NCBI GenBank assembly: GCA_965602225.1
Contig: CBFCYE010000007.1
Span: forward strand, 51,306 to 115,305
Reading direction: 5' to 3'
DNA: 64,000 bases
Source: Tenderia sp965602225
GTDB lineage: Bacteria; Pseudomonadota; Gammaproteobacteria; Tenderiales; Tenderiaceae
The notes beneath the pieces were generated by a model, which saw nothing but the letters and a program-made list of their open reading frames with translations, was not told where the DNA came from and ran no database searches. Below, one piece after another: positions 1 through 7,670 of this stretch; the first letter of the stretch is position 1, and the number at the start of each line of letters is the position of its first letter. The position numbers and the translations under genes are program-made.

Positions 1-599
1 GCATTGTTGATGCCCATGCGGCGCAGTTCGGCAATGGCCTGATCAACGGCATAACCCTTGGCGTAACCGCCGACATCGATCATGACATCACTGTTGGCTG
101 AACTGAGTTGATTGCCATCCAGCGTTAGTTCGCTCATCTTGGCATTGGCTTTAACCAGTGCTTCAATATCGCCTTCAGCGGGTGGTGCAGCATCCAGGCG
201 TTCATCGCTGTGAAAACCCCATAGGGCGATCAGCTTGCCGGCAGCGGGGTTGAACAGGTCGTCACTTTGACGGGCCAGTTCAATGCCGGTTTGAATCAGC
301 TGTTGCTGTTCCGGGTTGAGCGCAACGCTGTTGCCTGCGGCCAGTTGTTGATTGATATAGGTGAGCTTGCTTGGCTGCCAGGTATGCCAATCGTGATGAA
401 TGGCTTCCATCTTGTTGGTGACGGCGGTGACTGCCTTGGCCGCGGTTGCTTCATCGACACCATAGATGGAGATGTCCACCAGGGTGCCCAGCGCCAGCAC
501 TTGTTGTTGGTAGACTTGTGGAGTGCGTTGTTCACAGCCAGAAAGAGCAAGTAGGGCAACAAATACAACGGCAAAGAATATAGCGCTGCGAAACTCAAT
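1..599 (-). CDS. apbE: FAD:protein FMN transferase (ApbE family lipoprotein), partial
   Basis: The reverse strand from about 599 down to the window edge reads without a stop as an ApbE-like protein; the C-terminus lies outside the window. ApbE proteins attach FMN to Thr residues of Na+-NQR/Rnf-type subunits in the periplasm. A hydrophobic stretch ends in a lipobox (LALSGC; Cys codon at 536-534). It is followed by family-typical segments: LGTLVDISIYG, a WHTWQPSKLT-like stretch, ARQSDDLFNPAAGKLIALWGF and DVGGYAKGYAVD. There is no in-frame ATG. The first usable codon is a TTG at 659-657 inside a palindromic repeat, which puts the lipid Cys at residue 42; ATT at 599 is the alternative. The repeat seems to have displaced the native start. 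It lies just downstream of gshB in the same direction. Confidence 0.8.
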   Translation of the reverse strand, partial: MEFRSAIFFAVVFVALLALSGCEQRTPQVYQQQVLALGTLVDISIYGVDEATAAKAVTAVTNKMEAIHHDWHTWQPSKLTYINQQLAAGNSVALNPEQQQLIQTGIELARQSDDLFNPAAGKLIALWGFHSDERLDAAPPAEGDIEALVKANAKMSELTLDGNQLSSANSDVMIDVGGYAKGYAVDQAIAELRRMGINN

Positions 600-671
600 G
601 TAGGGTGCGCATTGCGCACCATTAGAGCTGGAGGAAGGCGGAAAGTTAATGGTGCGCAATGCGCACCCTAC
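600..671. repeat. Palindromic REP-like element, paired inverted arms
   Basis: Positions 600-624 and 647-671 are perfect 25-bp inverted copies, separated by 22 bp. Each arm is itself nearly palindromic (GGTGCGCA/TGCGCACC). A third single copy is at 3123-3145. The pair sits between gshB and apbE and overlaps the 5' end of apbE. It could fold as a hairpin in the transcript and attenuate apbE. The arrangement resembles BIME-type paired REP elements. Confidence 0.85.
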
Positions 672-682
672 GTTGGTGTTCA

Positions 683-1630
683 TTAGTTCAACTTGTCGGC
701 AATGCAATCCATCAAGGCGCCACCGATGTCGAGTCCGAACTGGGTATCCAGCTCACGGATGCAGGTGGGGCTGGTGACATTGATCTCGGTCAGGTAGTCA
801 CCGATCACATCCAGACCAACAAACAACAGGCCTTTCTGTTTCAGGGTCGGGCCGACCTGGGCGCAGATCCAGCGATCACGTTCACTCAGCGGCACACCTT
901 CACCACGACCACCAGCGGCCAGATTGCCGCGGGTCTCACCCTTGGCCGGGATGCGCGCCAGGGCATAGGGCATGGGTTCGCCATCGACCATCAGGATGCG
1001 TTTGTCACCACTGGTGATCTCGGGGATGAAACGCTGCGCCATGATGTATTGCTGGCCGTTTTGGGTCAGGGTCTCCAGGGCGACACTGACATTGGGGTCG
1101 CCTTGTTTAAGACGGAAGATAGACGCACCGCCCATGCCTTCCAGGGGTTTGATGATGATGTCACCAAACTCATCGTAAAAACCGCGCAGCTGGCTCATGT
1201 CACGGCTGACCAGGGTCGGTGGGCAACACTGCGGAAACCAGGCGGTAAATAACTTCTCGTTGGCATCGCGCAGGGTCTGCGGTTTGTTGACTACCAGCAC
1301 GCCTTCGGCCTCGGCCAGTTCCAGAAGATAGGTGCTATGGATGTACTGCATGTCGAAGGGCGGATCCTTGCGCATCAGGATTACGTCCAGCTCATTGGCC
1401 GGGATTAGCTGCGGCTCGCCCAGTTCAAACCAGTTCTGGGTATCGTCGCTGACTGTCACCGTTTGGGCACGCAGATGCAGTTTTCCGTCGCGTACCGATA
1501 GGTCCTGCTGTTGCATGTAATAAAGTTGCCAGCCGCGCTTTTGCGCTGCCAGCATCATCGCCAGGCTGCTGTCCTTCTTTGGGTTGATGGCCTCAATCGG
1601 GTCCATCACTACGCCAAGCTTAATCGTCAT
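683..1630 (-). CDS. gshB: Glutathione synthetase
   Basis: This 315-aa protein performs the second step of glutathione synthesis in the cytosol, ligating gamma-glutamylcysteine and glycine with ATP. It opens with KLGVVMDPIEAINPKKDSS, typical of proteobacterial GshB. It carries the ATP-grasp stretch IIKPLEGMGGASIFRL, a KETRGNLAAGGRG loop and the metal/substrate segment EINVTSPTCIRELD near the C-terminus. The length matches the family (about 315 aa). Its ATG overlaps the stop of gshA by 4 bp (1627-1630), so the two are translationally coupled. Transcription continues toward the apbE fragment through a palindromic repeat. Confidence 0.97.
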   Translation of the reverse strand: MTIKLGVVMDPIEAINPKKDSSLAMMLAAQKRGWQLYYMQQQDLSVRDGKLHLRAQTVTVSDDTQNWFELGEPQLIPANELDVILMRKDPPFDMQYIHSTYLLELAEAEGVLVVNKPQTLRDANEKLFTAWFPQCCPPTLVSRDMSQLRGFYDEFGDIIIKPLEGMGGASIFRLKQGDPNVSVALETLTQNGQQYIMAQRFIPEITSGDKRILMVDGEPMPYALARIPAKGETRGNLAAGGRGEGVPLSERDRWICAQVGPTLKQKGLLFVGLDVIGDYLTEINVTSPTCIRELDTQFGLDIGGALMDCIADKLN

Positions 1631-2931
1631 GCTTTGTTTGCCTGTTCTGCGATTTCACGCGCCGCTGCCAGCAGAGCCAGACGGGCGATAACGCCATAGG
1701 CATAGAATCGGTTGGGATTGGCATCCGGGGCCTTATTCTGATCCGGCGTGTTACAGGGCTCGGCAAAGGCCAGAGGCTCAAAGTGCATGCCCGGGGCGTT
1801 GAGATTTTCATTAATGCCGCGGCCGGTATGAACACGGTAAAAACCACCGACCACAAAGTGATCCATCATATAGACCACCGGTTCAGCGACGGCAAGATCC
1901 GAGCCCCAGGTCTCAAAGGTGTAAACGCCTTCTTGCATGATGACCTGACCAACACCCTGGCCACCCTTGGAAGAGGCCATCTTGTTGCGCTGTTTGCGAT
2001 TCAGTTCCTTGATTTCATCGACCGACTGCACGGTCATGATGCCCATGCCGTAGGTGCCAGCATCGGATTTAACCACCACAAAGGGTTTGTCTTTCAGGCC
2101 GTACTGGTCGTATTTCTGCTGGATCTCTTCCAGCAAGATGCTGACATGCTTGACCAGACAGTCGCCGCCTTCCTGTTTCTTGAAGTCGATCTTGCCGCAG
2201 TGATGGAACATTGGGTTGATCAGCCAGGGGTCGATTTCGACCATCTCGGCAAAGGCCTCGGCTACCTGTTTGTAGTGGGCAAAGTGGTCCGACTTGCGGC
2301 GCTGGTTCCAGCCCAGTTCTACCGGCGGCAGTACCGGTTGTGCCAATCCTTGCAGGATTTCTGGCACGCCATCAGAAAGATCATTGTTGAGCAACACCAT
2401 GCAGGGCTCGAAATCGCTGAGTTTGATCTTGTCGCCTTCACGCAGGATAGGTTCCAACAGCATCTCCCGACCGCTGCTCAGCTCGATGTTCATAGGTTCT
2501 TGCAGATCCGGCAGCAGCGAACCAATTCTAACTTCGTAGCCCGCCTTGTTGATAACCTCGCGCAGGGTGGCCAGGTTTTCCAGATAGAACAGGTTACGGG
2601 TGTGGTTTTCGGGGATCAGCAGAATGTTGCAGGCCTTAGGCATCTCACGTTCAAGGATGGACTGTATAGCCTGAACACAGAGCGGCATGAATGCAGGGTT
2701 GAGATTGTTGAAACCAGCCGGGAACAGGTTGGTGTCCACCGGCGCCAGCTTAAAACCGGCGTTGCGCAGGTCCACCGAGCCATAAAAAGGGGCAGGGGTG
2801 ATTAACCACTGCTGTCGAAACCAGGCCTCAATCTTGGCTTGGTGTTCGAGGAAATGGGTTTCTATCTCCTGCAACGGCCCCTTGAGTGAGGTGGTCAGAT
2901 GCGGAACTGCATGAAGGTGTTCAATGCTCAT
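1627..2931 (-). CDS. gshA: Glutamate-cysteine ligase, ATP-grasp type (Acidithiobacillus-type GshA)
   Basis: The 434-aa protein matches the GshA class first defined in Acidithiobacillus ferrooxidans (TIGR02049), not the enterobacterial GshA fold. Recognisable segments are SVDLRNAGFKLAPVDTNLFP, the ATP-binding VVVKSDAGTYGMGIMTV and a C-terminal NRFYAYGVIARLALLAAAR helix. It forms gamma-glutamylcysteine from glutamate and cysteine, the first and usually rate-limiting step of glutathione synthesis. It is the first gene of the gshA-gshB pair. This class is common in beta- and gammaproteobacterial chemolithotrophs, which hints at the lineage. Confidence 0.95.
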   Translation of the reverse strand: MSIEHLHAVPHLTTSLKGPLQEIETHFLEHQAKIEAWFRQQWLITPAPFYGSVDLRNAGFKLAPVDTNLFPAGFNNLNPAFMPLCVQAIQSILEREMPKACNILLIPENHTRNLFYLENLATLREVINKAGYEVRIGSLLPDLQEPMNIELSSGREMLLEPILREGDKIKLSDFEPCMVLLNNDLSDGVPEILQGLAQPVLPPVELGWNQRRKSDHFAHYKQVAEAFAEMVEIDPWLINPMFHHCGKIDFKKQEGGDCLVKHVSILLEEIQQKYDQYGLKDKPFVVVKSDAGTYGMGIMTVQSVDEIKELNRKQRNKMASSKGGQGVGQVIMQEGVYTFETWGSDLAVAEPVVYMMDHFVVGGFYRVHTGRGINENLNAPGMHFEPLAFAEPCNTPDQNKAPDANPNRFYAYGVIARLALLAAAREIAEQANKA

Positions 2932-3122
2932 GGGATTGTTACCTGGTTGAGTTCCCGCATTTTAGCCTAAATGGCAGGTGTGGAGAAATTCGGTGTGGGA
3001 TTGAAACACCTGGCGAGGTTTTAGCTGTTTATCGTCCGAGCATATGACGCCTGGGGGCGGACTAGGTTATTTGGCTGAGAATAGGCCATTCGCACTTTAT
3101 CTGGAAAAGCAGCAAAAGTCCG

Positions 3123-3145
3123 TAGGGTGCGCACTGCGCACCCTA
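3123..3145. repeat. Single copy of the TAGGGTGCGCA palindrome
   Basis: Two 11-bp arms, TAGGGTGCGCA and TGCGCACCCTA, flank one central base. The core is the same as in the paired element at 600-671. It lies in the 285-bp space between gshA (5' side) and the end of the ODP gene, where I see no gene. Confidence 0.85.
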
Positions 3146-3216
3146 GCTGTATGGTCTTTTAGGTGGTGTGCATGATTACCAAAAGGGATGAAAAAGACAG
3201 TGCCGTTGAGAATTTA

Positions 3217-3948
3217 TTACTCAATTGCAATGCCAACCTCTAACTCTTCAAACCAATCGAGAAAGCGCTTTACATCGTCACCGCGGAAAATACGGCCGTG
3301 CTGCGGTGCCATCATGTCTATGTCTAGCGCCCGGACTCGCTTTATCCAGTCATTTTTGGCGCGATTGGACGGCATCCAGCGTTGATGAAATAACTTCATT
3401 TTGTTGATGTGGTCGTCAAAATCCTCCACAAATAGTGGTGAGCAATCCGGCTCCAGTGCGGCGCCAACATCACCGCTCATAAGGATGCGGGCCTGGGGGT
3501 CATAAACGTGATAGTTGCCGGAGGCATGCAGGTAGTGAGCCGGGATGAATTGAATCTCAGCACTCTCCAGCTGTAGCGTGCTGCCTTCGTCGGGGATGCC
3601 GACGTATTCAATGTGGTTGAGTCCAAAGTGGCGTAAAAAACTTTCCCACAACCAGGGTGCATGCAGGCGGGCTGTTGGCAAGGCTTGATCCCACAGGCCT
3701 AAGGAGGAAATGATGTCAGGATCCTGATGCGAGGCAAATAGATCGGTAACCGTTTCGACCTTACACAGCCGCATTACTGAGGCCAGCATGGCGGAAAATA
3801 TTTCAATGCCACCGGGGTCCATCAGCAGGGCGCGATTGCCGTCTATTATTAAATACTGGTTGGTATCAATAATGCCCGCAACTTTATCCGGGTCGCGACC
3901 AAAGGTGACCCAGCGATAGTTTTTATTGTATAGATCAGTTGTTTTCAT
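3217..3948 (-). CDS. ODP-type oxygen-binding di-iron protein (metallo-beta-lactamase fold)
   Basis: The 243-aa cytosolic protein has the flavodiiron-type beta-lactamase fold without a flavodoxin domain. Candidate di-iron ligands are H74-x-D76-x-D78 (SHQDPD, in place of the usual HxExD), H138/H141 (PAHYLH), D160 (MSGDVG) and H217 (PQHGR). Stand-alone proteins of this kind (ODP) are oxygen/iron sensors linked to chemotaxis in spirochaetes. The start overlaps the stop of the upstream gene by 4 bp. That gene encodes a small receptor-tip-like protein, which supports a sensory rather than an enzymatic role. An O2- or NO-reducing activity is not excluded. Confidence 0.85.
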   Translation of the reverse strand: MKTTDLYNKNYRWVTFGRDPDKVAGIIDTNQYLIIDGNRALLMDPGGIEIFSAMLASVMRLCKVETVTDLFASHQDPDIISSLGLWDQALPTARLHAPWLWESFLRHFGLNHIEYVGIPDEGSTLQLESAEIQFIPAHYLHASGNYHVYDPQARILMSGDVGAALEPDCSPLFVEDFDDHINKMKLFHQRWMPSNRAKNDWIKRVRALDIDMMAPQHGRIFRGDDVKRFLDWFEELEVGIAIE

Positions 3949-4604
3949 AATGCACCCGTGTCCAGATTATTTTTTGATCCTGCCGATGTTGGTAATACAG
4001 TTAATTTGTCGATTAGTAGCCGGCACTCGACGATCTCGCGACGTAGTTCGTCTGTGGCTAGTTCTACGTTGTCGGCAATGGAGTCTAGATAGGGCCGAAA
4101 TTCTCCTGCACGTGAGGCTTCGGTGCGTGAGTTGCTAATTACGATGGTTGAGCCACGTACACACTGACTGACCTCATCCAGTTGTAGTTCGAGCATAGCG
4201 ATGATGCTATTGATCTCTAGATCCATGTCATGTTGTGCATCACGAGAGGTCTGAATCAGCTGATCGATAAAAGTAGTTTGTGTTGCATCCGAGAGTAGTT
4301 TCTGCGCTTTACTAAACCGTTGTTGGCCATCTGCTGTGCGCATGGATACCACGGAGATGCGGGACACGGAAAGTGCTAGCTGATTGATTTTGTTTGCATA
4401 AGCAATTGTGTTGTTTGCCATTTCGACAATGAAATCTGTAATGGGGCGAAACCCCAATGCCTTGCCGCCAATACGCGCTGCCACGCCTTTGGCATTACTG
4501 GCGCTGATGAGCATGAGTTTGGCTGTGAGCGTCATACGATATAGATGCCCGGCAAGTGTTGCCGCAATCACAAATGAAGGGGGCTGTATTTCTTGTTTAG
4601 TCAT
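3945..4604 (-). CDS. Soluble protein resembling a chemoreceptor signalling tip
   Basis: The 219-aa protein has no signal peptide and no membrane segment. Residues 30-64 (KLMLISASNAKG...ARIGGKALGFRPITDFIVEMA) follow the spacing of the MCP hairpin tip (LLALNAAIEAARAGE..GFAVVADEVRKLA), with many substitutions. The rest reads as long helices, likely a coiled-coil bundle. No HAMP domain or ligand-binding domain is present. It overlaps the ODP gene by 4 bp. I infer a signalling partner for the ODP sensor. Whether it can still bind CheA/CheW is unclear because the tip is divergent. A conserved hypothetical of unrelated function remains possible. Confidence 0.6.
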   Translation of the reverse strand: MTKQEIQPPSFVIAATLAGHLYRMTLTAKLMLISASNAKGVAARIGGKALGFRPITDFIVEMANNTIAYANKINQLALSVSRISVVSMRTADGQQRFSKAQKLLSDATQTTFIDQLIQTSRDAQHDMDLEINSIIAMLELQLDEVSQCVRGSTIVISNSRTEASRAGEFRPYLDSIADNVELATDELRREIVECRLLIDKLTVLPTSAGSKNNLDTGAL

Positions 4605-4643
4605 GGCAGCTCAGCTTCCAGTCAGTTTTTGTGAAAATTGATG

Positions 4644-4659
4644 AGTGAGCAGGCTCACT
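4644..4659. promoter_or_regulatory. Short palindrome upstream of the ODP/receptor-tip operon
   Basis: AGTGAGC and GCTCACT are perfect 7-bp arms around AG, 40 bp upstream of the start at 4604. The position fits an operator or a leader hairpin. No regulator is identified. Confidence 0.4.
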
Positions 4660-4827
4660 TATCCGTACTGTTTTACGTATGCCTTACCTAGCATATCCTA
4701 AAATATTAGGTCGTGTTTTACCAAGTGTCTAATTATTCAGATTACAGCAGTTGATCATGATGAAAAACGTACTGATTTCAGGTGTTCAAATGAAGGAAGT
4801 CTCTCTTGCTTTGGTGGATGGTTTGCT

Positions 4828-5517
4828 TTAATCGATAGCGAAAAAACGTAGTTGAAACCAGAGCAGGGATGGATAGGCGGCGATCCAGACCCAGAAAAAA
4901 CGATTCAGACCAAAAAAACAGGCGTTAGAAAAATGGAATAGGGCGGCAATCGCTAAGGCAAAAACTAGGCTGGTACTTGAGAACAGTGAAAAGGGAAAGA
5001 CTAATTCAAATAACATCACCGCCCAGGAGACGTAAAAGAGTAGGCGTGGTGATTTTGCCCATGCTCTCAAAGATTCACTGACGGGGTAGGCTGAGAATTG
5101 AAAAACATCGTTTAAGGCACGACCATCGCGCCATTCCGGGTTAACTACCTTTACCCAGCCTGAAATGAAATACGACAACACCAATTGTATGGCCAGATAA
5201 CCGAAGGCAAGCTCTTGCCAGCGTAACGTGGGGGCCAAATGTACCAGACATAAGCAGCATAGAATCAGCAGGCCCATGCGGTCAGCGCCGCCATTATAGG
5301 GGCCTTGAAAGCGATATAGGATTGCTAGGCTCAACAGGAATAACAGGAAAATTACCCAGGTCGTATGAAAGCCAATGATGAGCAGTAGTGCCAATACTAA
5401 TCGAGGCATGAACAAATAGCGTTCATTGGTGAATGACTTAAGGTGCTCGATACTCTGTAGGGTAAATGCAAACCCCAGCAATATTTCGGTCAGGCGGATG
5501 GCATCAAAGAGGCTCAT
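4828..5517 (-). CDS. HTTM-like integral membrane protein
   Basis: The 229-aa protein is almost wholly hydrophobic, with about six predicted membrane helices. It contains the segment YFISGWVKVVNPEWRDG followed by Ala-Leu, typical of HTTM-domain proteins (related to the membrane part of vitamin K-dependent gamma-carboxylase). Conserved His residues thought to matter for carboxylation in the full family are not all evident, so no enzymatic activity is claimed. Its start overlaps the stop of the upstream small gene by 4 bp, which suggests the two proteins work together. The substrate is unknown. Confidence 0.6.
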   Translation of the reverse strand: MSLFDAIRLTEILLGFAFTLQSIEHLKSFTNERYLFMPRLVLALLLIIGFHTTWVIFLLFLLSLAILYRFQGPYNGGADRMGLLILCCLCLVHLAPTLRWQELAFGYLAIQLVLSYFISGWVKVVNPEWRDGRALNDVFQFSAYPVSESLRAWAKSPRLLFYVSWAVMLFELVFPFSLFSSTSLVFALAIAALFHFSNACFFGLNRFFWVWIAAYPSLLWFQLRFFAID

Positions 5518-5963
5518 CTTGGCGTCTGCGCGGATAGTGGCTGAACCCGAGAGTGGAAGGCAACGGTTTGTTGTAACTGTGAGTCTTGGCGTTTGATAAC
5601 TAACAGCCGGAACTGTAGATGCGTTGCCGCCATCACATTGGTGGCTAAGCTGTGGCTCTTGAGTTCAGCCATAATGCGTTTCAATATTTCATTTTCACTG
5701 TGTTGGCTTGGATATTCCAGCAGCCGTTCAGCGCAGCTGACCAAAAACAGTGATTCATTCCAGCGTGGATTCCAGATCATGCGGCCTAGCATCTGCTTGA
5801 ATGATAGCTGTGCCGGGCGCGGACGAAACTCATGCCATTGCTGTGGAACTTCATCTGCTGCATGGAGCAATGAGAATTGAACCCGTGGCGAGGGCGCAAT
5901 GAAATCAAAAAATCGCCATGAAGGGACGATTGCTGGTAGTAGAAGCTTCAGTGTGTGCCACAT
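5514..5963 (-). CDS. Hypothetical protein, partner of the HTTM-like gene
   Basis: This 149-aa protein is not recognised. It has a short hydrophobic N-terminus (MWHTLKLLLPAIVPSWRFFDFI) and a soluble remainder with basic/aromatic patches (WHEFRPRP, MIWNPRWNESLFLVSCAERLL). It is the first gene of a two-gene unit and overlaps the membrane-protein gene by 4 bp. Small proteins next to HTTM genes with similar WNPRWNE/SCAERLL segments may form a conserved pair, but I cannot confirm this here. Nothing indicates a catalytic function. Confidence 0.55.
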   Translation of the reverse strand: MWHTLKLLLPAIVPSWRFFDFIAPSPRVQFSLLHAADEVPQQWHEFRPRPAQLSFKQMLGRMIWNPRWNESLFLVSCAERLLEYPSQHSENEILKRIMAELKSHSLATNVMAATHLQFRLLVIKRQDSQLQQTVAFHSRVQPLSAQTPR

Positions 5964-6270
5964 GGCCGAGAATAATAATTCATTTATTAGGATGATTAAC
6001 TTTTACTGTCTTTTAGGTAATATGGTCAATCTTTTCACCCTGACAGATATATTAGGCTGATCCGAATGTTGTTAGTGGTAGTACGTAAACATCTATTTAA
6101 AGCCCGTTTGTAGTAACCATTAATAGTCTCTCATGAGTGGTTGAGATTAATAGCGCTAGTTATTTAGAGGTATATTGAGTGGGTAGGATTGGCATTCGCC
6201 AATTAACAAATGATGTATTCTGCCGATATGAATGGTGCCAGAAAACCGATCAGGAAGTGAATCTATATAG
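5964..6270. other. Intergenic region, divergent promoters
   Basis: This 307-bp AT-rich space lies between two divergent units. It contains the inverted repeat ATTGGC-attc-GCCAAT (6188-6203) and a candidate sigma-28 promoter (6203-6229) for the HD-GYP gene. I see no gene in it. Confidence 0.6.
6203..6229 (+). promoter_or_regulatory. Candidate sigma-28 (FliA) promoter for the HD-GYP gene
   Basis: TTAA (6203-6206) is followed by 15 bp and GCCGATAT (6222-6229). The FliA consensus is TAAA-N15-GCCGATAA, so the -10 matches 7 of 8 and the -35 3 of 4. The predicted start is near 6237, 34 bp before the ATG. An inverted repeat abuts the -35. Confidence 0.5.
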
Positions 6271-7545
6271 ATGTTCAAGGATGCAAATATAAACAAACAG
6301 TTGTTGAAGCGCCTGGTGGCCTTGTGGTTTATCGCCTCGGTCGTTGTCGGCGGTATTGTCTTCTATATTGAAATTGAATCGGTTGATGATGAAGTGGTTG
6401 AACTCGGCATACGCCAGGCAAATTTTATTGATCAGATGTTGATTCAACGCCTGCCGAAAAAGACCATGGACGATATGGTTAGTCTGCAAAAAATAGTTAA
6501 TCGTATGACCATGAATGAGTTTGTGGTGGCTGAGGTTTACGATACAAGCCTTGAACATCAGGCCTCTTCGGTGCGCAAAGGCAATAAAAAAATCGGTGCA
6601 GCGGTGGATAAGAAACAGCACCAGTTTCCGCTTGATGAAAAACAGCACCATGAAAAGTTTTATATCGATGAAGTGATGTATATCCAGATTTTGGTGCCGC
6701 TGTTGTATGAAGATCGGGTGCAAGGCTATTTTGAAGGGGTCTACAAGGTAGATCAGGCTGCTATCGATACCATCATGTCGCGCCTTTATCACACCCTGTG
6801 GGTGGTGCTGGTGATTATCCTGGCCACCTTTATTATGTTGTATCCGTTAATCCTTTATCTCAATCGTCAGTTGATCAGTTTTTCCAATGACCTGTTCAAG
6901 GCTAACATCGAATTGATGGAGGTGATGGGCAGCGCAATTGCCAAACGTGACAGCACCACCGACAGTCATAATTACCGCGTCACCTTGTATGCCCTGCGTT
7001 TTGCCGAGGCCTTGAAGCTCACGCCGCTGCAGATGAGTAATCTGATTGCGGGTTCTTTTCTGCATGATGTCGGCAAGATCGGTATTGAAGACAATATTCT
7101 GAGAAAAAACGCCAAGCTCGATAAACAAGAATTTATGCGTATGAAAGAGCATGTCTTGATAGGTATCGATATTATTGCCAAGGCCGATTGGTTGCATGGT
7201 GCGCGTGAGGTGGTTGAGTTTCATCATGAAAAATATGATGGCAGTGGTTATATGCGTGGTCTGGCTGGTGAACAGATCCCGGTAAATGCACGTGTTTTTG
7301 CCATTGTTGATGTCTTTGATGCGCTCTGTTCAGAACGGCCCTACAAAGAGGCTTTGCCACTGGAAAAGGTGCTTGAAATAATGGGCGAGCAACGTGGCAT
7401 ACATTTCGATCCAAAACTGTTGGATAAGTTTTTTGAGTTAGTGCCAACGCTGCACAAACAGATTGGTCAGGCTGATTATATGAATTTGACGCAGATGCTG
7501 GCTGTAGCGGTGAAGAAATATTTTTTCAATGCACGGATGAAGTAA
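6271..7545 (+). CDS. HD-GYP-domain phosphodiesterase with GYM motif
   Basis: The 424-aa inner-membrane protein has TM1 at about 13-33, an extracytoplasmic sensor region to about 173, TM2 at about 174-197 and a C-terminal HD-GYP domain. The metal-binding HD is at 265-266 (LHDVGK) and the HH pair at 318-319. The signature at 326-328 reads GYM instead of GYP, within GSGYMRGLAGEQIP. Such proteins hydrolyse cyclic-di-GMP, promoting motility over biofilm. The changed Pro could reduce activity or alter partner binding. A Shine-Dalgarno AGGAAG lies upstream of the ATG. A chemoreceptor follows on the same strand. Confidence 0.88.
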   Translation: MFKDANINKQLLKRLVALWFIASVVVGGIVFYIEIESVDDEVVELGIRQANFIDQMLIQRLPKKTMDDMVSLQKIVNRMTMNEFVVAEVYDTSLEHQASSVRKGNKKIGAAVDKKQHQFPLDEKQHHEKFYIDEVMYIQILVPLLYEDRVQGYFEGVYKVDQAAIDTIMSRLYHTLWVVLVIILATFIMLYPLILYLNRQLISFSNDLFKANIELMEVMGSAIAKRDSTTDSHNYRVTLYALRFAEALKLTPLQMSNLIAGSFLHDVGKIGIEDNILRKNAKLDKQEFMRMKEHVLIGIDIIAKADWLHGAREVVEFHHEKYDGSGYMRGLAGEQIPVNARVFAIVDVFDALCSERPYKEALPLEKVLEIMGEQRGIHFDPKLLDKFFELVPTLHKQIGQADYMNLTQMLAVAVKKYFFNARMK

Positions 7546-7670
7546 GGCCCAGGCTAGGCGTGTTTCCATAACTTCCCGCAGAGCTGAAAAATAGCTGATA
7601 TTCCCTCTCAAGAAACCTGCTGGCGATCCGAAATAATAATGAGTCTATTTCAGTGTATTAGGAGATTTTC

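Noticed and set aside
659..1252. 197-codon plus-strand ORF over gshB
   Set aside because: It is antisense to gshB, with no ribosome site or recognisable domain.
1783..2805. 340-codon plus-strand ORF opposite gshA
   Set aside because: It is a mirror frame of a clearly conserved gene, with no family match.
7546..7670. Sigma-28 promoter for the chemoreceptor gene
   Set aside because: GGCGATCC is only loosely similar to the -10 and no -35 lies at the right distance.
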